Notes: a model not told the origin generated them from the letters alone. A stretch of DNA of 14,973 nucleotides from Gammaproteobacteria bacterium (GCA_020445245.1 JAGRHB010000014.1:1-14973), one strand, 5' to 3'. Numbered from the stretch's first letter, positions 1-9,804 are shown. Translations and numbers: made by a program.

Positions 1-617
1 AACCGGGCGGCGTCGGCAAGTGCGGCGAACAACAGCGCTTCAGCGCTGTTCATGTCAGGCGCGAAGACGACCAACCCGTCTTCGTGGCCTCCCATCGCGA
101 TGATGCCCCGATCGCCGAGGCCGGGCCGGTGCAGCAGGCGCCGCATCTCTCGCGCCATCGCCGGAGTGCCATAACCTGCGCTGGCTGCTGTCAGCGGCAG
201 CCCTAGCGCCTGGGCGTGCCGCCAGATCAGTGGAGAATGGACGTGGACCACCGCATTCACGGCAGGCAGCTCGCGGTAGATCTGCCCATGCGTCATGGCC
301 TCCGACGACGGGTGTGCAGGGCCGCTTGCCGTGAGGCAGTTGTTGTCGAGATCGAATTCTTCGACCCAGGCCAGATCGCCTGGAAGCAGTGTGCGGCGGC
401 CTCCCGTCTGGGTGCCGGAGATCACGAATCCAGCGGGTGCGCGGCAACTGATGTTGCCGAACGCCAGGCCGTCGTACCGCGCCGGGTCCTGGCCGATCAG
501 GCCGTGCCTGCGGCAGCGGGCGAACCCGTCAAAAAGCGGTTGAAGATCGACCGTGGCGGGTAAATCACCATGTCGGTAGTCGAGCCGGTACTGGACGACG
601 CCTTCAGATTCCTTCAT
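1..617 (-). CDS. Class II aldolase/adducin family protein (3' end cut by window edge)
   Basis: The reading frame is open from an ATG at 617 down to the left edge, giving 205 codons without a stop. The translation has the class II aldolase layout: a GNIS motif near residues 54-57, HPSSE with the likely catalytic Glu106, the VHVHSP metal pair His125/His127, and a third metal ligand His178 in GGHEDG. These residues match the zinc site of the L-fuculose-phosphate aldolase family; members act on phosphorylated sugars or as dehydratases, and the substrate cannot be read here. Families of this kind usually run about 200-230 residues, so only a short C-terminus should be missing. It diverges from ribB, with 66 bases between the two starts. 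No signal peptide is visible, so it is probably cytoplasmic. An upstream ATG at 626 meets a stop after three codons, which supports 617 as the start. Family assignment is firm; the specific reaction is unknown. Confidence 0.85.
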   Translation of the reverse strand, partial: MKESEGVVQYRLDYRHGDLPATVDLQPLFDGFARCRRHGLIGQDPARYDGLAFGNISCRAPAGFVISGTQTGGRRTLLPGDLAWVEEFDLDNNCLTASGPAHPSSEAMTHGQIYRELPAVNAVVHVHSPLIWRHAQALGLPLTAASAGYGTPAMAREMRRLLHRPGLGDRGIIAMGGHEDGLVVFAPDMNSAEALLFAALADAAR

Positions 618-645
618 TCGGGCATTCTCTCGGACGGGGCAAGGC

Positions 646-654
646 TGGTAGACT
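646..654 (+). promoter_or_regulatory. Possible extended -10 promoter for ribB
   Basis: TGGTAGACT fits the extended -10 pattern TGnTAnnnT and lies about 30 bases before the ribB ATG, in the only non-coding stretch ahead of the operon. No good -35 hexamer lies 16-18 bases upstream. The site sits inside the 66-base divergent gap, so it would overlap the control region of the aldolase gene. Weak evidence from sequence match only. Confidence 0.28.
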
Positions 655-683
655 GCACCGTTTGCCAAACCAGTTGCAGCGAC

Positions 684-1799
684 ATGGCACTGAATACCAC
701 CGAAGAAATCATCGAAGATCTGCGCCAAGGCCGTATGGTCATCATCATGGACGATGAAGACCGCGAAAACGAGGGTGATCTGATCCTGGCATCGGAGACG
801 ACCACGCCCGAGGCGATCAACTTCATGGCCAAGTACGGTCGGGGCCTGATCTGCCTGACGCTGACCAAGGAGCGCTGCCGCCAGTTACGGCTGCCGTTGA
901 TGGTCAACAGCGACAACCAGCTCGAATCGACCAATTTCACCGTATCGATCGAGGCGGCGGAAGGTGTGACCACCGGTATCTCCGCGGCGGATCGTGCCAC
1001 GACGGTACTGGCGGCGGTCAAGCCGGATGCGCAACCGCAGGACCTGGTGCAGCCGGGCCACATCTTTCCGCTGATGGCACAGCCGGGCGGCGTGCTGGTA
1101 CGGGCAGGGCATACCGAGGCCGGTTGCGACCTGGCGCGCCTGGCGGGTTTTTCACCCAGTTCGGTGATTGTCGAGATCCTCAACGAGGACGGCAGCATGG
1201 CGCGCCGCCCCGATCTGGAGAAGTTCGCGGCCGCACACAACCTCAAGATCGGCACTATTGCCGACCTGATCCAGTACCGGATCAAGAACGAGAAGACGGT
1301 CGAACGGGTAACCTCGTGCAACCTGCCGACGCGGCGTGGCGATTTCCAGCTGGTTGCCTACCAGGATGTGATTGGCAACGAGATGCACCTGGCGCTGGTC
1401 AAGGGCGAGATCAGTCCGGACCGGCCGACCCTGGTGCGCGTGCACGTGCAGAACACATTGTGTGACCTTTTCGAGAGCGCGCGCGACTGCGGGTGGCCGC
1501 TGCGCCGGGTCATGGACCAGGTGTCGTCGGAGGGCGAAGGCGTCATCGTGGTGCTGCGCAACTACGACACCGCACGCGATATCATCCATCGTATCCAGGA
1601 TTACAAATGGCACGGCGTCGATGATGCAATTCCGGAACGCCAGAAATCGAAAGACGACGATTTGCGCACCATCGGTGTCGGGGCACAGATCCTGTCCGAT
1701 CTCGGCGTGCGCAAGATGCGCGTGATGAGCGCGCCGAAGCACCTGCACGCACTTGCCGGATTCGAACTCGAGGTGGTCGAGTTCGTCGATACCGAGTGA
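684..1799 (+). CDS. ribB: 3,4-dihydroxy-2-butanone-4-phosphate synthase with GTP cyclohydrolase II-like domain (RibBX type)
   Basis: It makes the four-carbon unit of riboflavin from ribulose 5-phosphate. The protein has 371 residues. Residues 1-205 form a complete RibB domain with the acidic loop [10 protein letters not shown] (23-32) that binds metal and substrate, and HTEAGCDL (143-150) carrying the second metal ligand His143. Residues 209-371 resemble GTP cyclohydrolase II (HLALVKGEI, then [16 protein letters not shown] near the end). The zinc-binding CxxG...RCDCG motif is reduced to [14 protein letters not shown] (257-270), and the segment that holds the catalytic Asp/Arg is shortened. 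The second half is therefore probably not a working cyclohydrolase. This matches the RibBX variant known from Proteobacteria, so a separate ribA should exist elsewhere. The frame is open back to 570, but the family N-terminus begins at MALNTTEEI (684); the earlier codons overlap the divergent gene and look non-coding. ribH follows after 33 bases. Confidence 0.93.
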   Translation: MALNTTEEIIEDLRQGRMVIIMDDEDRENEGDLILASETTTPEAINFMAKYGRGLICLTLTKERCRQLRLPLMVNSDNQLESTNFTVSIEAAEGVTTGISAADRATTVLAAVKPDAQPQDLVQPGHIFPLMAQPGGVLVRAGHTEAGCDLARLAGFSPSSVIVEILNEDGSMARRPDLEKFAAAHNLKIGTIADLIQYRIKNEKTVERVTSCNLPTRRGDFQLVAYQDVIGNEMHLALVKGEISPDRPTLVRVHVQNTLCDLFESARDCGWPLRRVMDQVSSEGEGVIVVLRNYDTARDIIHRIQDYKWHGVDDAIPERQKSKDDDLRTIGVGAQILSDLGVRKMRVMSAPKHLHALAGFELEVVEFVDTE

Positions 1800-1832
1800 C
1801 AGCGTGGTGAAGACCTTGAAGAGGATTACTGC

Positions 1833-2300
1833 ATGAGCATCAAAACCATCGAGGGTGGTCTGACGGTCACCAATGCCCGTTTCTGTGTCGTGGTCGCGCG
1901 CTGGAACAGTTTCGTCGTGGACAGCCTTGAGGCAGGTGCCATCGACACCCTGAAACGTCACGGTACGCCGGAGGACAACATCACCATCGTGCGACTGCCA
2001 GGTGCCTTCGAGATGCCACTGGTGCTGGACAGGATCGCCGCCAAGGGCGGGTACGACGCGATCGTCGCGCTGGGTGCGGTAATCCGCGGTGGCACGCCTC
2101 ATTTCGAATACGTCGCCGGCGAATGCGTGAAGGGAATGGCGCAGGTGACGCTCAAGCACGGCATCCCGATTGCCTTCGGTGTGCTGACTGTCGACAGCAT
2201 CGAGCAGGCCATTGAGCGAGCGGGTACCAAGGCCGGCAACAAAGGTGGCGAAGCTGCCGCCTCGGCCATCGAGATGGTCAACCTGCTGCGTGAAATCTGA
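1833..2300 (+). CDS. ribH: 6,7-dimethyl-8-ribityllumazine synthase
   Basis: Lumazine synthase condenses the RibB product with 5-amino-6-ribitylaminouracil to give the direct precursor of riboflavin. The length of 155 residues is normal for the family. Visible signatures are PGAFEMP (56-62) at the substrate pocket, [14 protein letters not shown] (81-94) with the general base His90, and [12 protein letters not shown] (115-126). A good ribosome site, AAGAGGA, lies about 8 bases before the ATG. It is preceded by ribB and followed after 12 bases by nusB, so the three genes are almost certainly one transcript. Enzymes of this kind form pentameric or icosahedral shells; which form applies cannot be told here. 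Confidence 0.96.
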   Translation: MSIKTIEGGLTVTNARFCVVVARWNSFVVDSLEAGAIDTLKRHGTPEDNITIVRLPGAFEMPLVLDRIAAKGGYDAIVALGAVIRGGTPHFEYVAGECVKGMAQVTLKHGIPIAFGVLTVDSIEQAIERAGTKAGNKGGEAAASAIEMVNLLREI

Positions 2301-2312
2301 GGGTATCGGAAC

Positions 2313-2741
2313 GTGAGTCGGCAACGCAGCCGTTCGCGCAGCCTGGCGATCCAGGCCCTGTACCAATGGCAGATGGCCGGTCAGGACGTCGGCGCCATCA
2401 TCAACCACTTCATGATCGAGCAGGATGCCAAGAAGTTCGATACCGACTATTTCTCCGAACTGGTACGCGGGGTACCGGCGCGCCTAGGGGAACTGGACCT
2501 GGCACTGGCGTCCTGTATCGACCGCGCACTCGAATCGGTCGACCCGGTCGAGCGTGCAATCCTGCGTCTGGGTGCCTACGAGCTGATGGAACACCCCGAG
2601 ATTCCCTATCGTGTCGTTATCAACGAGGCCGTCGAACTGGCCAAGACCTTTGGCGCGGAACAGGGCCATCGCTATGTCAACGGGGTTCTCGACAAGGCCG
2701 CGCGTTCCCTGCGTCCGCTGGAGGCGGCGGCCCGGCGCTGA
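2313..2741 (+). CDS. nusB: Transcription antitermination factor NusB
   Basis: NusB pairs with ribosomal protein S10 (NusE) on boxA RNA to keep RNA polymerase elongating through rRNA operons. The 142-residue protein starts at a GTG. It opens with the typical arginine-rich segment SRQRSRSRSLAIQALYQWQ, and the C-terminal half carries PVERAILRLGAYEL and VVINEAVELAKTFG, the helices of the all-alpha NusB fold. The GAGG that overlaps the ribH stop lies about 10 bases before the GTG and is the likely ribosome site, suggesting translational coupling. The position after ribH is the usual one in proteobacteria. The tail RPLEAAARR is short and basic. Confidence 0.95.
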   Translation: MSRQRSRSRSLAIQALYQWQMAGQDVGAIINHFMIEQDAKKFDTDYFSELVRGVPARLGELDLALASCIDRALESVDPVERAILRLGAYELMEHPEIPYRVVINEAVELAKTFGAEQGHRYVNGVLDKAARSLRPLEAAARR

Positions 2742-2753
2742 CCGCACCGTGCT

Positions 2754-3719
2754 GTGTCGCTTTCCGAATTTGACCTGATCCGGACCTATTTCTCCCGTGC
2801 CACCGGAGTTCGTGCCGATGTGACGCTCGGTATCGGTGACGATTGTGCGTTGCTGAACGTGCCGGCCGGCCGTTGTCTCGCGGTCAGTATCGATACGCTG
2901 GTCGAGGGGCGGCACTTTCTGCCGACGGTGGCCCCGGATGCACTGGGCCACAAGGCACTTGCGGTCAATCTCAGTGACCTCGCGGCGATGGGTGCCGAGC
3001 CGGCATGGGTCACCCTGGCGATTACCCTGCCGGCCCCAGACACCGCCTGGTTGCGTGCGTTTGTCGACGGATTCGCCCGGCTGGCGGCACAGCACAATGT
3101 GCAGCTGGTCGGTGGCGACACCACGCGCGGGCCCTTGAGCATCACGGTGCAGGCGCATGGATTCGTCGATCCGGCGTTCGCGCTGCGGCGGTCAGGCGGC
3201 GTCGTCGGTGATCGCCTGTTCGTCAGCGGCACGGTCGGTGACGCCGGCCTGGCGCTGCGGCGCATGCGTGACAACGCGAAAATTGAGGCAGAGGATTCCT
3301 ACCTGTTGGCGCGACTCGATCGCCCGACCCCGCGTGTTGCGCTTGGACGCCTGTTGCTGGGGTGCGCCACAGCGGCCATCGACGTCTCGGACGGATTGGC
3401 CGCCGACCTGCGGCATCTATGCCAGGCCAGTGGCGCCGGTGCACGTATCGACCTCGCGCGTCTGCCGGTCTCGCCCGCCGTGGCTGCCGCATGTGGTCGC
3501 GGTGAATGGCACTATGCGTTGGCCGGAGGCGACGATTACGAATTGCTGTTCAGTGTCGGTGCGGATCAGGCAGACAAGGTACTCGCGGCATGTGCCGCAG
3601 CGGGTGAGGCGGTGCAAGAAATTGGCTGCCTGGTCGATGAAGAGGGTATCGCACTGGTGTACCCGGACGGGCACGTGAGCAAGGAGATCCCCGATGGCTT
3701 CGACCACTTCCGCACCTGA
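2754..3719 (+). CDS. thiL: Thiamine-monophosphate kinase
   Basis: ThiL phosphorylates thiamine monophosphate with ATP to give thiamine diphosphate, the active cofactor. The 321-residue protein is close to the usual length of about 320-330. Motifs in order: GIGDD (26-30), the SIDTLVEGRHF segment (45-55), the helix HKALAVNLSDLAAMGAEP (66-83), GGDTTRGP (120-127), DVSDG (210-214) and GGDDYELLF (258-266). The Asp residues of these motifs bind Mg and nucleotide in the ThiL/PurM fold. The GTG at 2754 lies 12 bases after the nusB stop; no strong Shine-Dalgarno is visible, so coupling to nusB is likely. Its last 26 bases overlap pgpA. Confidence 0.95.
   Translation: MSLSEFDLIRTYFSRATGVRADVTLGIGDDCALLNVPAGRCLAVSIDTLVEGRHFLPTVAPDALGHKALAVNLSDLAAMGAEPAWVTLAITLPAPDTAWLRAFVDGFARLAAQHNVQLVGGDTTRGPLSITVQAHGFVDPAFALRRSGGVVGDRLFVSGTVGDAGLALRRMRDNAKIEAEDSYLLARLDRPTPRVALGRLLLGCATAAIDVSDGLAADLRHLCQASGAGARIDLARLPVSPAVAAACGRGEWHYALAGGDDYELLFSVGADQADKVLAACAAAGEAVQEIGCLVDEEGIALVYPDGHVSKEIPDGFDHFRT
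3681..3686 (+). promoter_or_regulatory. Ribosome binding site of pgpA inside thiL
   Basis: AAGGAG lies 7 bases before the ATG at 3694, within the last codons of thiL. It is the best Shine-Dalgarno match I found in the window. It supports the start at 3694 over the internal ATG (Met16) and shows that the 26-base overlap with thiL is real. Confidence 0.75.
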
Positions 3720-4188
3720 TTCCCTGCCAAAGCCGTCGATGGGCAATCTGGTGCACCTGCTGGCCTTCGGGTTTGGCGCCGGTTGTTCACCGAAGGCCCC
3801 CGGTACCATGGGCACCCTGCTGGCGGTGGGGGTCTACCTGCCGCTGTCACACCTGCCCATGGCCGCGTATATCGGCGTGCTCGCCACCGTGATCCTGGTC
3901 GGCATCTGGCTGTGCGACAGGGCTGCCCGGGATCTGGGCGTGCACGATCACCCGGGCATCGTCTGGGACGAGATCGCCGGTTACCTGCTTACGATGCTCG
4001 CGGCCCCGGTAGGATGGGTGTGGATCGTCGCCGGATTCGCCCTGTTCCGTCTGTTCGATATCTGGAAGCCGTGGCCGATCGGCTGGCTGGACCGGCACGT
4101 CGGCGGGGGCTTCGGCATCATGCTGGACGACCTGGTGGCCGGGGTATTCGCTGCCGTGTGTCTGCAAGTCCTGGTGCACTATGTGTAG
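3694..4188 (+). CDS. pgpA: Phosphatidylglycerophosphatase A
   Basis: PgpA removes the phosphate from phosphatidylglycerophosphate in the inner membrane, the last step to phosphatidylglycerol. The 164-residue protein has the family motifs FGFGAGCSPKAPGTMGTL (25-42), DHPGIVWDEIAGYL (85-98) and FRLFDIWKPWPIGW (118-131), followed by GGGFGIMLDDLVAG (137-150). The conserved acidic residues sit in the second and fourth of these. Hydrophobic spans at roughly 40-75, 97-117 and 147-163 fit a multi-pass membrane protein. The first 16 residues (MASTTSAPDSLPKPS) are a polar extension ahead of the conserved core. It overlaps thiL by 26 bases upstream and the protease gene by 8 bases downstream. Confidence 0.95.
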   Translation: MASTTSAPDSLPKPSMGNLVHLLAFGFGAGCSPKAPGTMGTLLAVGVYLPLSHLPMAAYIGVLATVILVGIWLCDRAARDLGVHDHPGIVWDEIAGYLLTMLAAPVGWVWIVAGFALFRLFDIWKPWPIGWLDRHVGGGFGIMLDDLVAGVFAAVCLQVLVHYV

Positions 4189-4855
4189 GTGTAAAGTTCA
4201 TGGGCGGCTCCGGGCGCGCCTGGCCGCGGCCCTGGTCACGTTGTCCCTGCTGGTTTCCGGAGCGGCCGGTGCCGGCCCTTCGGTGCGCGTGCTGGCGTTG
4301 TTTCCGGACAAGGCAATGCTGGAGATCGACGGTCAGCGCAAGGTACTGTCGGCGGGTTCCACGGGCCCGGCCGGGGTACGCCTGATCAGTGCCGATCCGG
4401 GGAAGGCGATGGTCGAGATCGACGGCGAACGCCAGGAGCTGCGCCTGGGTTCGTCGGTCAGCGCCAGTTACCAGCCGAAGCTGCGGCGCGAGATCCGTAT
4501 CCTGAAGGGCAACGGCGGGTATTTCGTCGACGGGCTGATCAACGGCCAGCCGGTGCAGTTTCTCGTGGACACCGGGGCGACCAGCATCGCGATGAGTGAG
4601 CGCCATGCGGCGCGCCTCGGGATCCGGCACCGGGTGGAGGGTACCCGCGTCGGCGTGGGCACCGCGTCGGGCAACACCTACGGGCATGAGATCACGTTGC
4701 GCACGGTGTCGATCGGCGAACTGCGCCTCAACGATGTCAAGGCGGTGGTGATCGATGGCGACAGTCCCCGCAATGTTCTGTTGGGAATGAACGTGTTGTC
4801 GAGATTCGAGATCGACCAGCGCGAAAACCTGCTGATCTTGCGTTCAACCTATTGA
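4181..4855 (+). CDS. Secreted retropepsin-like (clan AA) aspartic protease
   Basis: This 224-residue protein carries the single-domain bacterial aspartic protease signature. FLVDTGATSIAM (127-138) holds the catalytic Asp130, and VLLGMNVLSRFEI (199-211) is the matching C-terminal psi-loop motif. Such proteins act as dimers; family members are secreted or membrane-anchored, with substrates mostly unknown. The N-terminus is basic (RLRARL) followed by a hydrophobic stretch (13-28) ending AAGA, consistent with a signal peptide cleaved near residue 31. Between signal and protease, residues 36-94 contain two copies of a roughly 30-residue repeat (see the separate entry). The ATG overlaps the end of pgpA by 8 bases. 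The gene ends 23 bases before the convergent folE2 stop, so it closes the operon. Protease-fold assignment is strong; physiological role unknown. Confidence 0.85.
   Translation: MCRCKVHGRLRARLAAALVTLSLLVSGAAGAGPSVRVLALFPDKAMLEIDGQRKVLSAGSTGPAGVRLISADPGKAMVEIDGERQELRLGSSVSASYQPKLRREIRILKGNGGYFVDGLINGQPVQFLVDTGATSIAMSERHAARLGIRHRVEGTRVGVGTASGNTYGHEITLRTVSIGELRLNDVKAVVIDGDSPRNVLLGMNVLSRFEIDQRENLLILRSTY
4286..4462 (+). repeat. Tandem internal duplication in the aspartic protease N-terminal region
   Basis: Residues 36-64 and 67-94 align as two copies: VRVLALFPDKAMLEIDGQR against VRLISADPGKAMVEIDGER, followed by KVLSAGS and QELRLGS. The shared core is KAM(L/V)EIDG(Q/E)R. The DNA is also similar, with GAGATCGACGG in both copies. 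The pattern of short beta-strands with an EIDG turn resembles small SH3-like or PilP/GspC-type periplasmic modules, which is an inference. Confidence 0.7.
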
Positions 4856-4878
4856 CCGGCCCGCCATGCGCGGTGGCG

Positions 4879-5709
4879 TCACCCCGCCTGCCGCTCGGCC
4901 TCTTTGTCGCGCTCTATCAAGGCGTAGGCCGAGTGGTTGTGGATCGACTCGAAATTCTCCGCCTCGACAGTGTAGGCGCAGATGCGATCATCGGCGTTCA
5001 GTTGCGCGGCGACGTCCCGCACCATGTCCTCGACGAATTTGGGGTTGTCGTAGGCACGTTCGGTCACGTATTTCTCGTCCGGGCGCTTGAGCAGACCGAA
5101 CAGTTCGCACGAGGCCTGTTTTTCGACCACGTCGATCAGTTCCTCGATCCAGATGAAATCACAGGTGCGCACGGTCAGCGTGACGTGAGAGCGCTGGTTG
5201 TGTGCGCCGCGGTCGGAGATCGATTTCGAACACGGGCACAGGCTGGTGGTCGGTACGACTACCTTGATATACATCTCGGGCTTGCCGTTGCGGATCTCGC
5301 CGATCAGTGTCACCGCATAATCGAGCAGGCTCTGAACGCCTGAGATCGGTGCCTTCTTGTTGACGAAGAACGGGAATGCCATCTCGATGTGGCCACGCTC
5401 GGATTCGAGGCGTTCCACCATCTCGCTCAACATGTCCTTGAACGATTCAACCGAGATCTCGCGTTCGTGGCTGTTGAGGATCTGCACGAAACGCGACATG
5501 TGCGTGCCCTTGAAGTTGTGCGGCAGGAACACGTACATGCTGAAGGTGGCGACGGTGTGCTGTTCGCCTTCGCTGCGATCCTGTACCCGAACCGGGTGGC
5601 GGATATCCTTTATCCCGACCTTGTTGATCGCGATGCGCCGGGTATCGGCGCTGCCCTGGACGTCTTCGATGTCGGCGCCGCTGGTCGGCTTGAGTTTTGC
5701 TGCGGTCAT
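4879..5709 (-). CDS. folE2: GTP cyclohydrolase IB (FolE2)
   Basis: FolE2 converts GTP to 7,8-dihydroneopterin triphosphate, the first step to tetrahydrofolate and to queuosine-type products. It replaces the zinc enzyme FolE and can use other metals. The protein from the ATG at 5709 has 276 residues. Diagnostic stretches are [20 protein letters not shown] (154-173), with the cysteines and His170 at the active site, and [20 protein letters not shown] (201-220). [11 protein letters not shown] (253-263) follows near the C-terminus. The frame is open to 5775, but the conserved region begins after MTAAKLKP, and a candidate promoter lies at 5759-5787, which would exclude the longer start. It lies 174 bases downstream of ispA on the same strand and faces the protease gene tail to tail. 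Confidence 0.93.
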   Translation of the reverse strand: MTAAKLKPTSGADIEDVQGSADTRRIAINKVGIKDIRHPVRVQDRSEGEQHTVATFSMYVFLPHNFKGTHMSRFVQILNSHEREISVESFKDMLSEMVERLESERGHIEMAFPFFVNKKAPISGVQSLLDYAVTLIGEIRNGKPEMYIKVVVPTTSLCPCSKSISDRGAHNQRSHVTLTVRTCDFIWIEELIDVVEKQASCELFGLLKRPDEKYVTERAYDNPKFVEDMVRDVAAQLNADDRICAYTVEAENFESIHNHSAYALIERDKEAERQAG

Positions 5710-5758
5710 GTGCTGCTCAACGGGCCGCGCCCGCCCTAAAGTCGAGTGAATTGCTGGG

Positions 5759-5787
5759 AGTATATCGACCGCCACGCGGGCTGGAAA
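5759..5787 (-). promoter_or_regulatory. Candidate sigma70 promoter for folE2
   Basis: On the minus strand TTTCCA (5787-5782) and TATACT (5764-5759) are separated by exactly 17 bases. The -10 matches the consensus at 5 of 6 positions and the -35 at 4 of 6. The predicted transcript would start near 5752, about 43 bases before the folE2 ATG at 5709. I see no clear Zur-type palindrome here, although folE2 is zinc-regulated in some bacteria. Confidence 0.45.
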
Positions 5788-5883
5788 ACACCGGAAAAAC
5801 TGTGGCGGAGCCGCGCATTATCGCTGTCCGCCGGTCAACGTGCCATCAATTTGTGTGCGGGGACGAAAAAAACGGCTTGGAAT

Positions 5884-6786
5884 TCAGCGTGTTCTGCCCA
5901 CGATGTAGTGCGCCAGCTGGCGTAGCGGGTCGGCTGCGGCGTCGAATGACGCGATATTGTCCAGTGCCTCGTCGACCAGCTGCTGTGCCATTTCGCGCGC
6001 CGCGTCCAGTCCTATCAGTGCCGGATACGTGGCTTTCTCCGTGGCCTCGTCCTTGCCCCGGGTCTTGCCCAGTACAGCGGTCTCGCCCTCCACGTCGAGT
6101 ACGTCGTCACGGACCTGGAATGCCAGGCCAATGCACTTGGCATAGCGCTCTAGCCCGGCAAGGCGGGTGTCGCTGGCGGCGCCCGCAGCCAGCCCACCCA
6201 GACGTACGCTGGCCAGGATCAATGCCCCGGTTTTGTGGATGTGCAGGTTCTCCAGTTGCACCAGATCGATCTCGCGGCCTGTTGCCTCCATATCCAGCGC
6301 CTGGCCGCCGGCCATCCCGCGTGAGCCGCTGGCCTGCGCCAGTTCGGCGATCATCCGCAGCCGGTCCGCACGGTTGACGCACAGTTCGTCGTCTTCGCAG
6401 AGCACGCGAAAAGCCAGCGTCTGCAGGGCGTCACCGGTGAGAATGGCGGTGGCCTCGTCATACGCCTTGTGGCAGGTCGCGCGGCCGCGCCTCAGGTCGT
6501 CGTCGTCCATCGCCGGCAGGTCATCGTGCACCAGCGAATAGGCATGGATCAGCTCCACCGCACAGGCGGCGGCATCGAGGCATTCCGGCCTGGCCCCCAG
6601 TGCCTGGCCGGAGGCATAGACCAGAACCGGGCGCACGCGTTTGCCATCGCCGAGTGCCGCATAGCGCATCGCACTGTGCAGACTGATCGGCTGCGTGGTT
6701 TCGGGTGGCAGCCATTGGTCCAGTGCGCGTTCGACACGGATCCGGCAGTCACCTAGAAAGACCTGAAACGAGGGGTCAAGCGTCAT
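5884..6786 (-). CDS. ispA: Polyprenyl (farnesyl) diphosphate synthase
   Basis: The enzyme joins isopentenyl diphosphate to allylic diphosphates, giving farnesyl diphosphate for ubiquinone, undecaprenyl carrier and heme side chains. The 300-residue protein has both aspartate-rich motifs: DDLPAMD (88-94) in [17 protein letters not shown] and DDVLD (227-231) in [20 protein letters not shown] (47-54) is the IPP-binding segment, and MAGGQALDM (158-166) and HIHKTGALI (182-190) are further conserved blocks. The six-residue first motif with two extra residues is the type II bacterial form. The ATG at 6786 overlaps the xseB stop by 11 bases, which favours it over the upstream ATG at 6810. Pairing with xseB is standard for gammaproteobacteria and supports IspA rather than a longer-chain synthase. 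Confidence 0.93.
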   Translation of the reverse strand: MTLDPSFQVFLGDCRIRVERALDQWLPPETTQPISLHSAMRYAALGDGKRVRPVLVYASGQALGARPECLDAAACAVELIHAYSLVHDDLPAMDDDDLRRGRATCHKAYDEATAILTGDALQTLAFRVLCEDDELCVNRADRLRMIAELAQASGSRGMAGGQALDMEATGREIDLVQLENLHIHKTGALILASVRLGGLAAGAASDTRLAGLERYAKCIGLAFQVRDDVLDVEGETAVLGKTRGKDEATEKATYPALIGLDAAREMAQQLVDEALDNIASFDAAADPLRQLAHYIVGRTR

Positions 6787-7015
6787 CGTCGAACGGCTCG
6801 GTCGGCGCATGCGGTGTTCCCGCCGTGAGGATTTCCACCTTCTGTTCCGCAGCCTGCAGGGCCTGCTGGCAGCTTCGCGTCAGCGCAATGCCGCGTTCGA
6901 AGGCACTCAGCGACTCTTCCAGGCTCAGTTCGCCGGCTTCCATACGTTCGACCAGCGCCTCGAGCGCACTCAGCGATTCTTCGAATGAAGTGGTTTCGGT
7001 TTTCTTCTTGGTCAT
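6776..7015 (-). CDS. xseB: Exodeoxyribonuclease VII small subunit
   Basis: XseB assembles on XseA to form exonuclease VII, which degrades single-stranded DNA from both ends. The 79-residue length is typical. The sequence shows the family core [20 protein letters not shown] (10-29), then [16 protein letters not shown] and [15 protein letters not shown], which form the two-helix hairpin. The N-terminus is lysine-rich (MTKKKTE) and the C-terminus acidic (EPFDDDA). It is the first gene of the minus-strand xseB-ispA unit; xseA is not in the window. The 100 bases up to the divergent CNP1-like gene must hold its promoter, but I find no convincing hexamers there. Confidence 0.93.
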   Translation of the reverse strand: MTKKKTETTSFEESLSALEALVERMEAGELSLEESLSAFERGIALTRSCQQALQAAEQKVEILTAGTPHAPTEPFDDDA

Positions 7016-7115
7016 CCCGGTTCTCTGGTTGGCTGCATAAAGCTACCGCAGGCGGCGCCAGGGCGTAAACCCGGAAGGTGCATCGGCGCCCGGCCACGAG
7101 GTAAACTCCGCGGCC

Positions 7116-9637
<2,522 letters not shown>

Positions 9638-9669
9638 CCGCTGTCGGCTGATCGGCACAGCGGCCTTTT
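9638..9669 (+). terminator. Hairpin terminator after parE
   Basis: CCGCTGT (9638-9644) and ACAGCGG (9657-9663) are perfect reverse complements around a 12-base loop, followed by CCTTTT. The stem starts on the base after the parE stop codon. The T-run is short, so termination may be partial, but placement and GC-rich stem fit an intrinsic terminator separating parE from the cytochrome operon. Confidence 0.6.
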
Positions 9670-9731
9670 CCGGTGTGAATCTGTTGACGGGTGGGCTGCC
9701 GGCTGGCGGTGGACGATTTTTGGTCCAAACT

Positions 9732-9745
9732 TTGATCGAACTCAA
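9732..9745 (+). promoter_or_regulatory. FNR/Anr/Dnr-like binding site upstream of the cytochrome operon
   Basis: TTGAT-CGAA-CTCAA matches the FNR-family consensus TTGAT-N4-ATCAA at 9 of 10 positions. It sits in an AT-rich stretch (36 of 100 bases G or C at 9721-9820, against a clearly GC-rich background), 81 bases before the cytochrome ATG. Regulators of this family respond to oxygen, NO or redox state and often control respiratory cytochromes. An AAACTTT/AAAGTTT inverted repeat (9727-9733, 9763-9769) overlaps and follows it. The transcription start is not clear: AT-rich -10 candidates lie at about 9769-9776 and 9786-9791. Confidence 0.5.
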
Positions 9746-9787
9746 TTTTTCGCCAATCCACTAAAGTTTTTTTATCAGTAATCGCTA

Positions 9788-9804
9788 ATATTGCAACGCA
9801 ATAT
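9788..9804. promoter_or_regulatory. 17-bp perfect palindrome, candidate operator
   Basis: ATATTGC-AAC-GCAATAT has two 7-base arms that are exact reverse complements around a 3-base centre. It lies 22 bases before the cytochrome start codon and overlaps TATAAC (9802-9807), which matches the -10 consensus at 5 of 6 positions. A dimeric repressor or activator bound here could block or shape the promoter. The A+T-rich arms make a stable RNA hairpin less likely than a DNA-level site. Confidence 0.45.

Noticed and set aside
55..447. 130-codon minus-strand frame in the first 450 bases
   Set aside because: It is the neighbouring frame of the aldolase gene; only the other minus-strand frame carries the HPSSE, HVH and GGHEDG motifs.
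570..683. N-terminal extension of ribB by 38 codons
   Set aside because: The extension overlaps the divergent aldolase gene, shows no RibB similarity and would remove the only gap available for promoters.
560..683. FMN riboswitch (RFN element) ahead of ribB
   Set aside because: The segment is too short once the aldolase start is placed, and I cannot find the conserved RFN helices in it.
1152..2408. 418-codon open frame on the minus strand opposite ribB, ribH and nusB
   Set aside because: It spans three well-identified genes on the other strand, has no recognisable motif and is rich in His, Asp and Gln in the way antisense frames of GC-rich genes are.
5357..5749. Plus-strand open frames across folE2 (also 4852-5343 and 5697-6377)
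   Set aside because: They are antisense to FolE2 and IspA, both of which have full sets of family motifs on the minus strand.
5710..5775. Longer folE2 start at 5775
   Set aside because: The added 22 residues are not like the family and a good -10/-35 pair at 5759-5787 would lie inside them.
6787..6810. Longer ispA start at 6810
   Set aside because: The extra residues MRRPSRST are unlike the family N-terminus, and the ATG at 6786 gives the typical short overlap with xseB.
9727..9769. AAACTTT/AAAGTTT inverted repeat as a terminator or second operator
   Set aside because: The arms are 29 bases apart and AT-only apart from one base each, so chance is likely in this AT-rich stretch; noted only alongside the FNR-like site.
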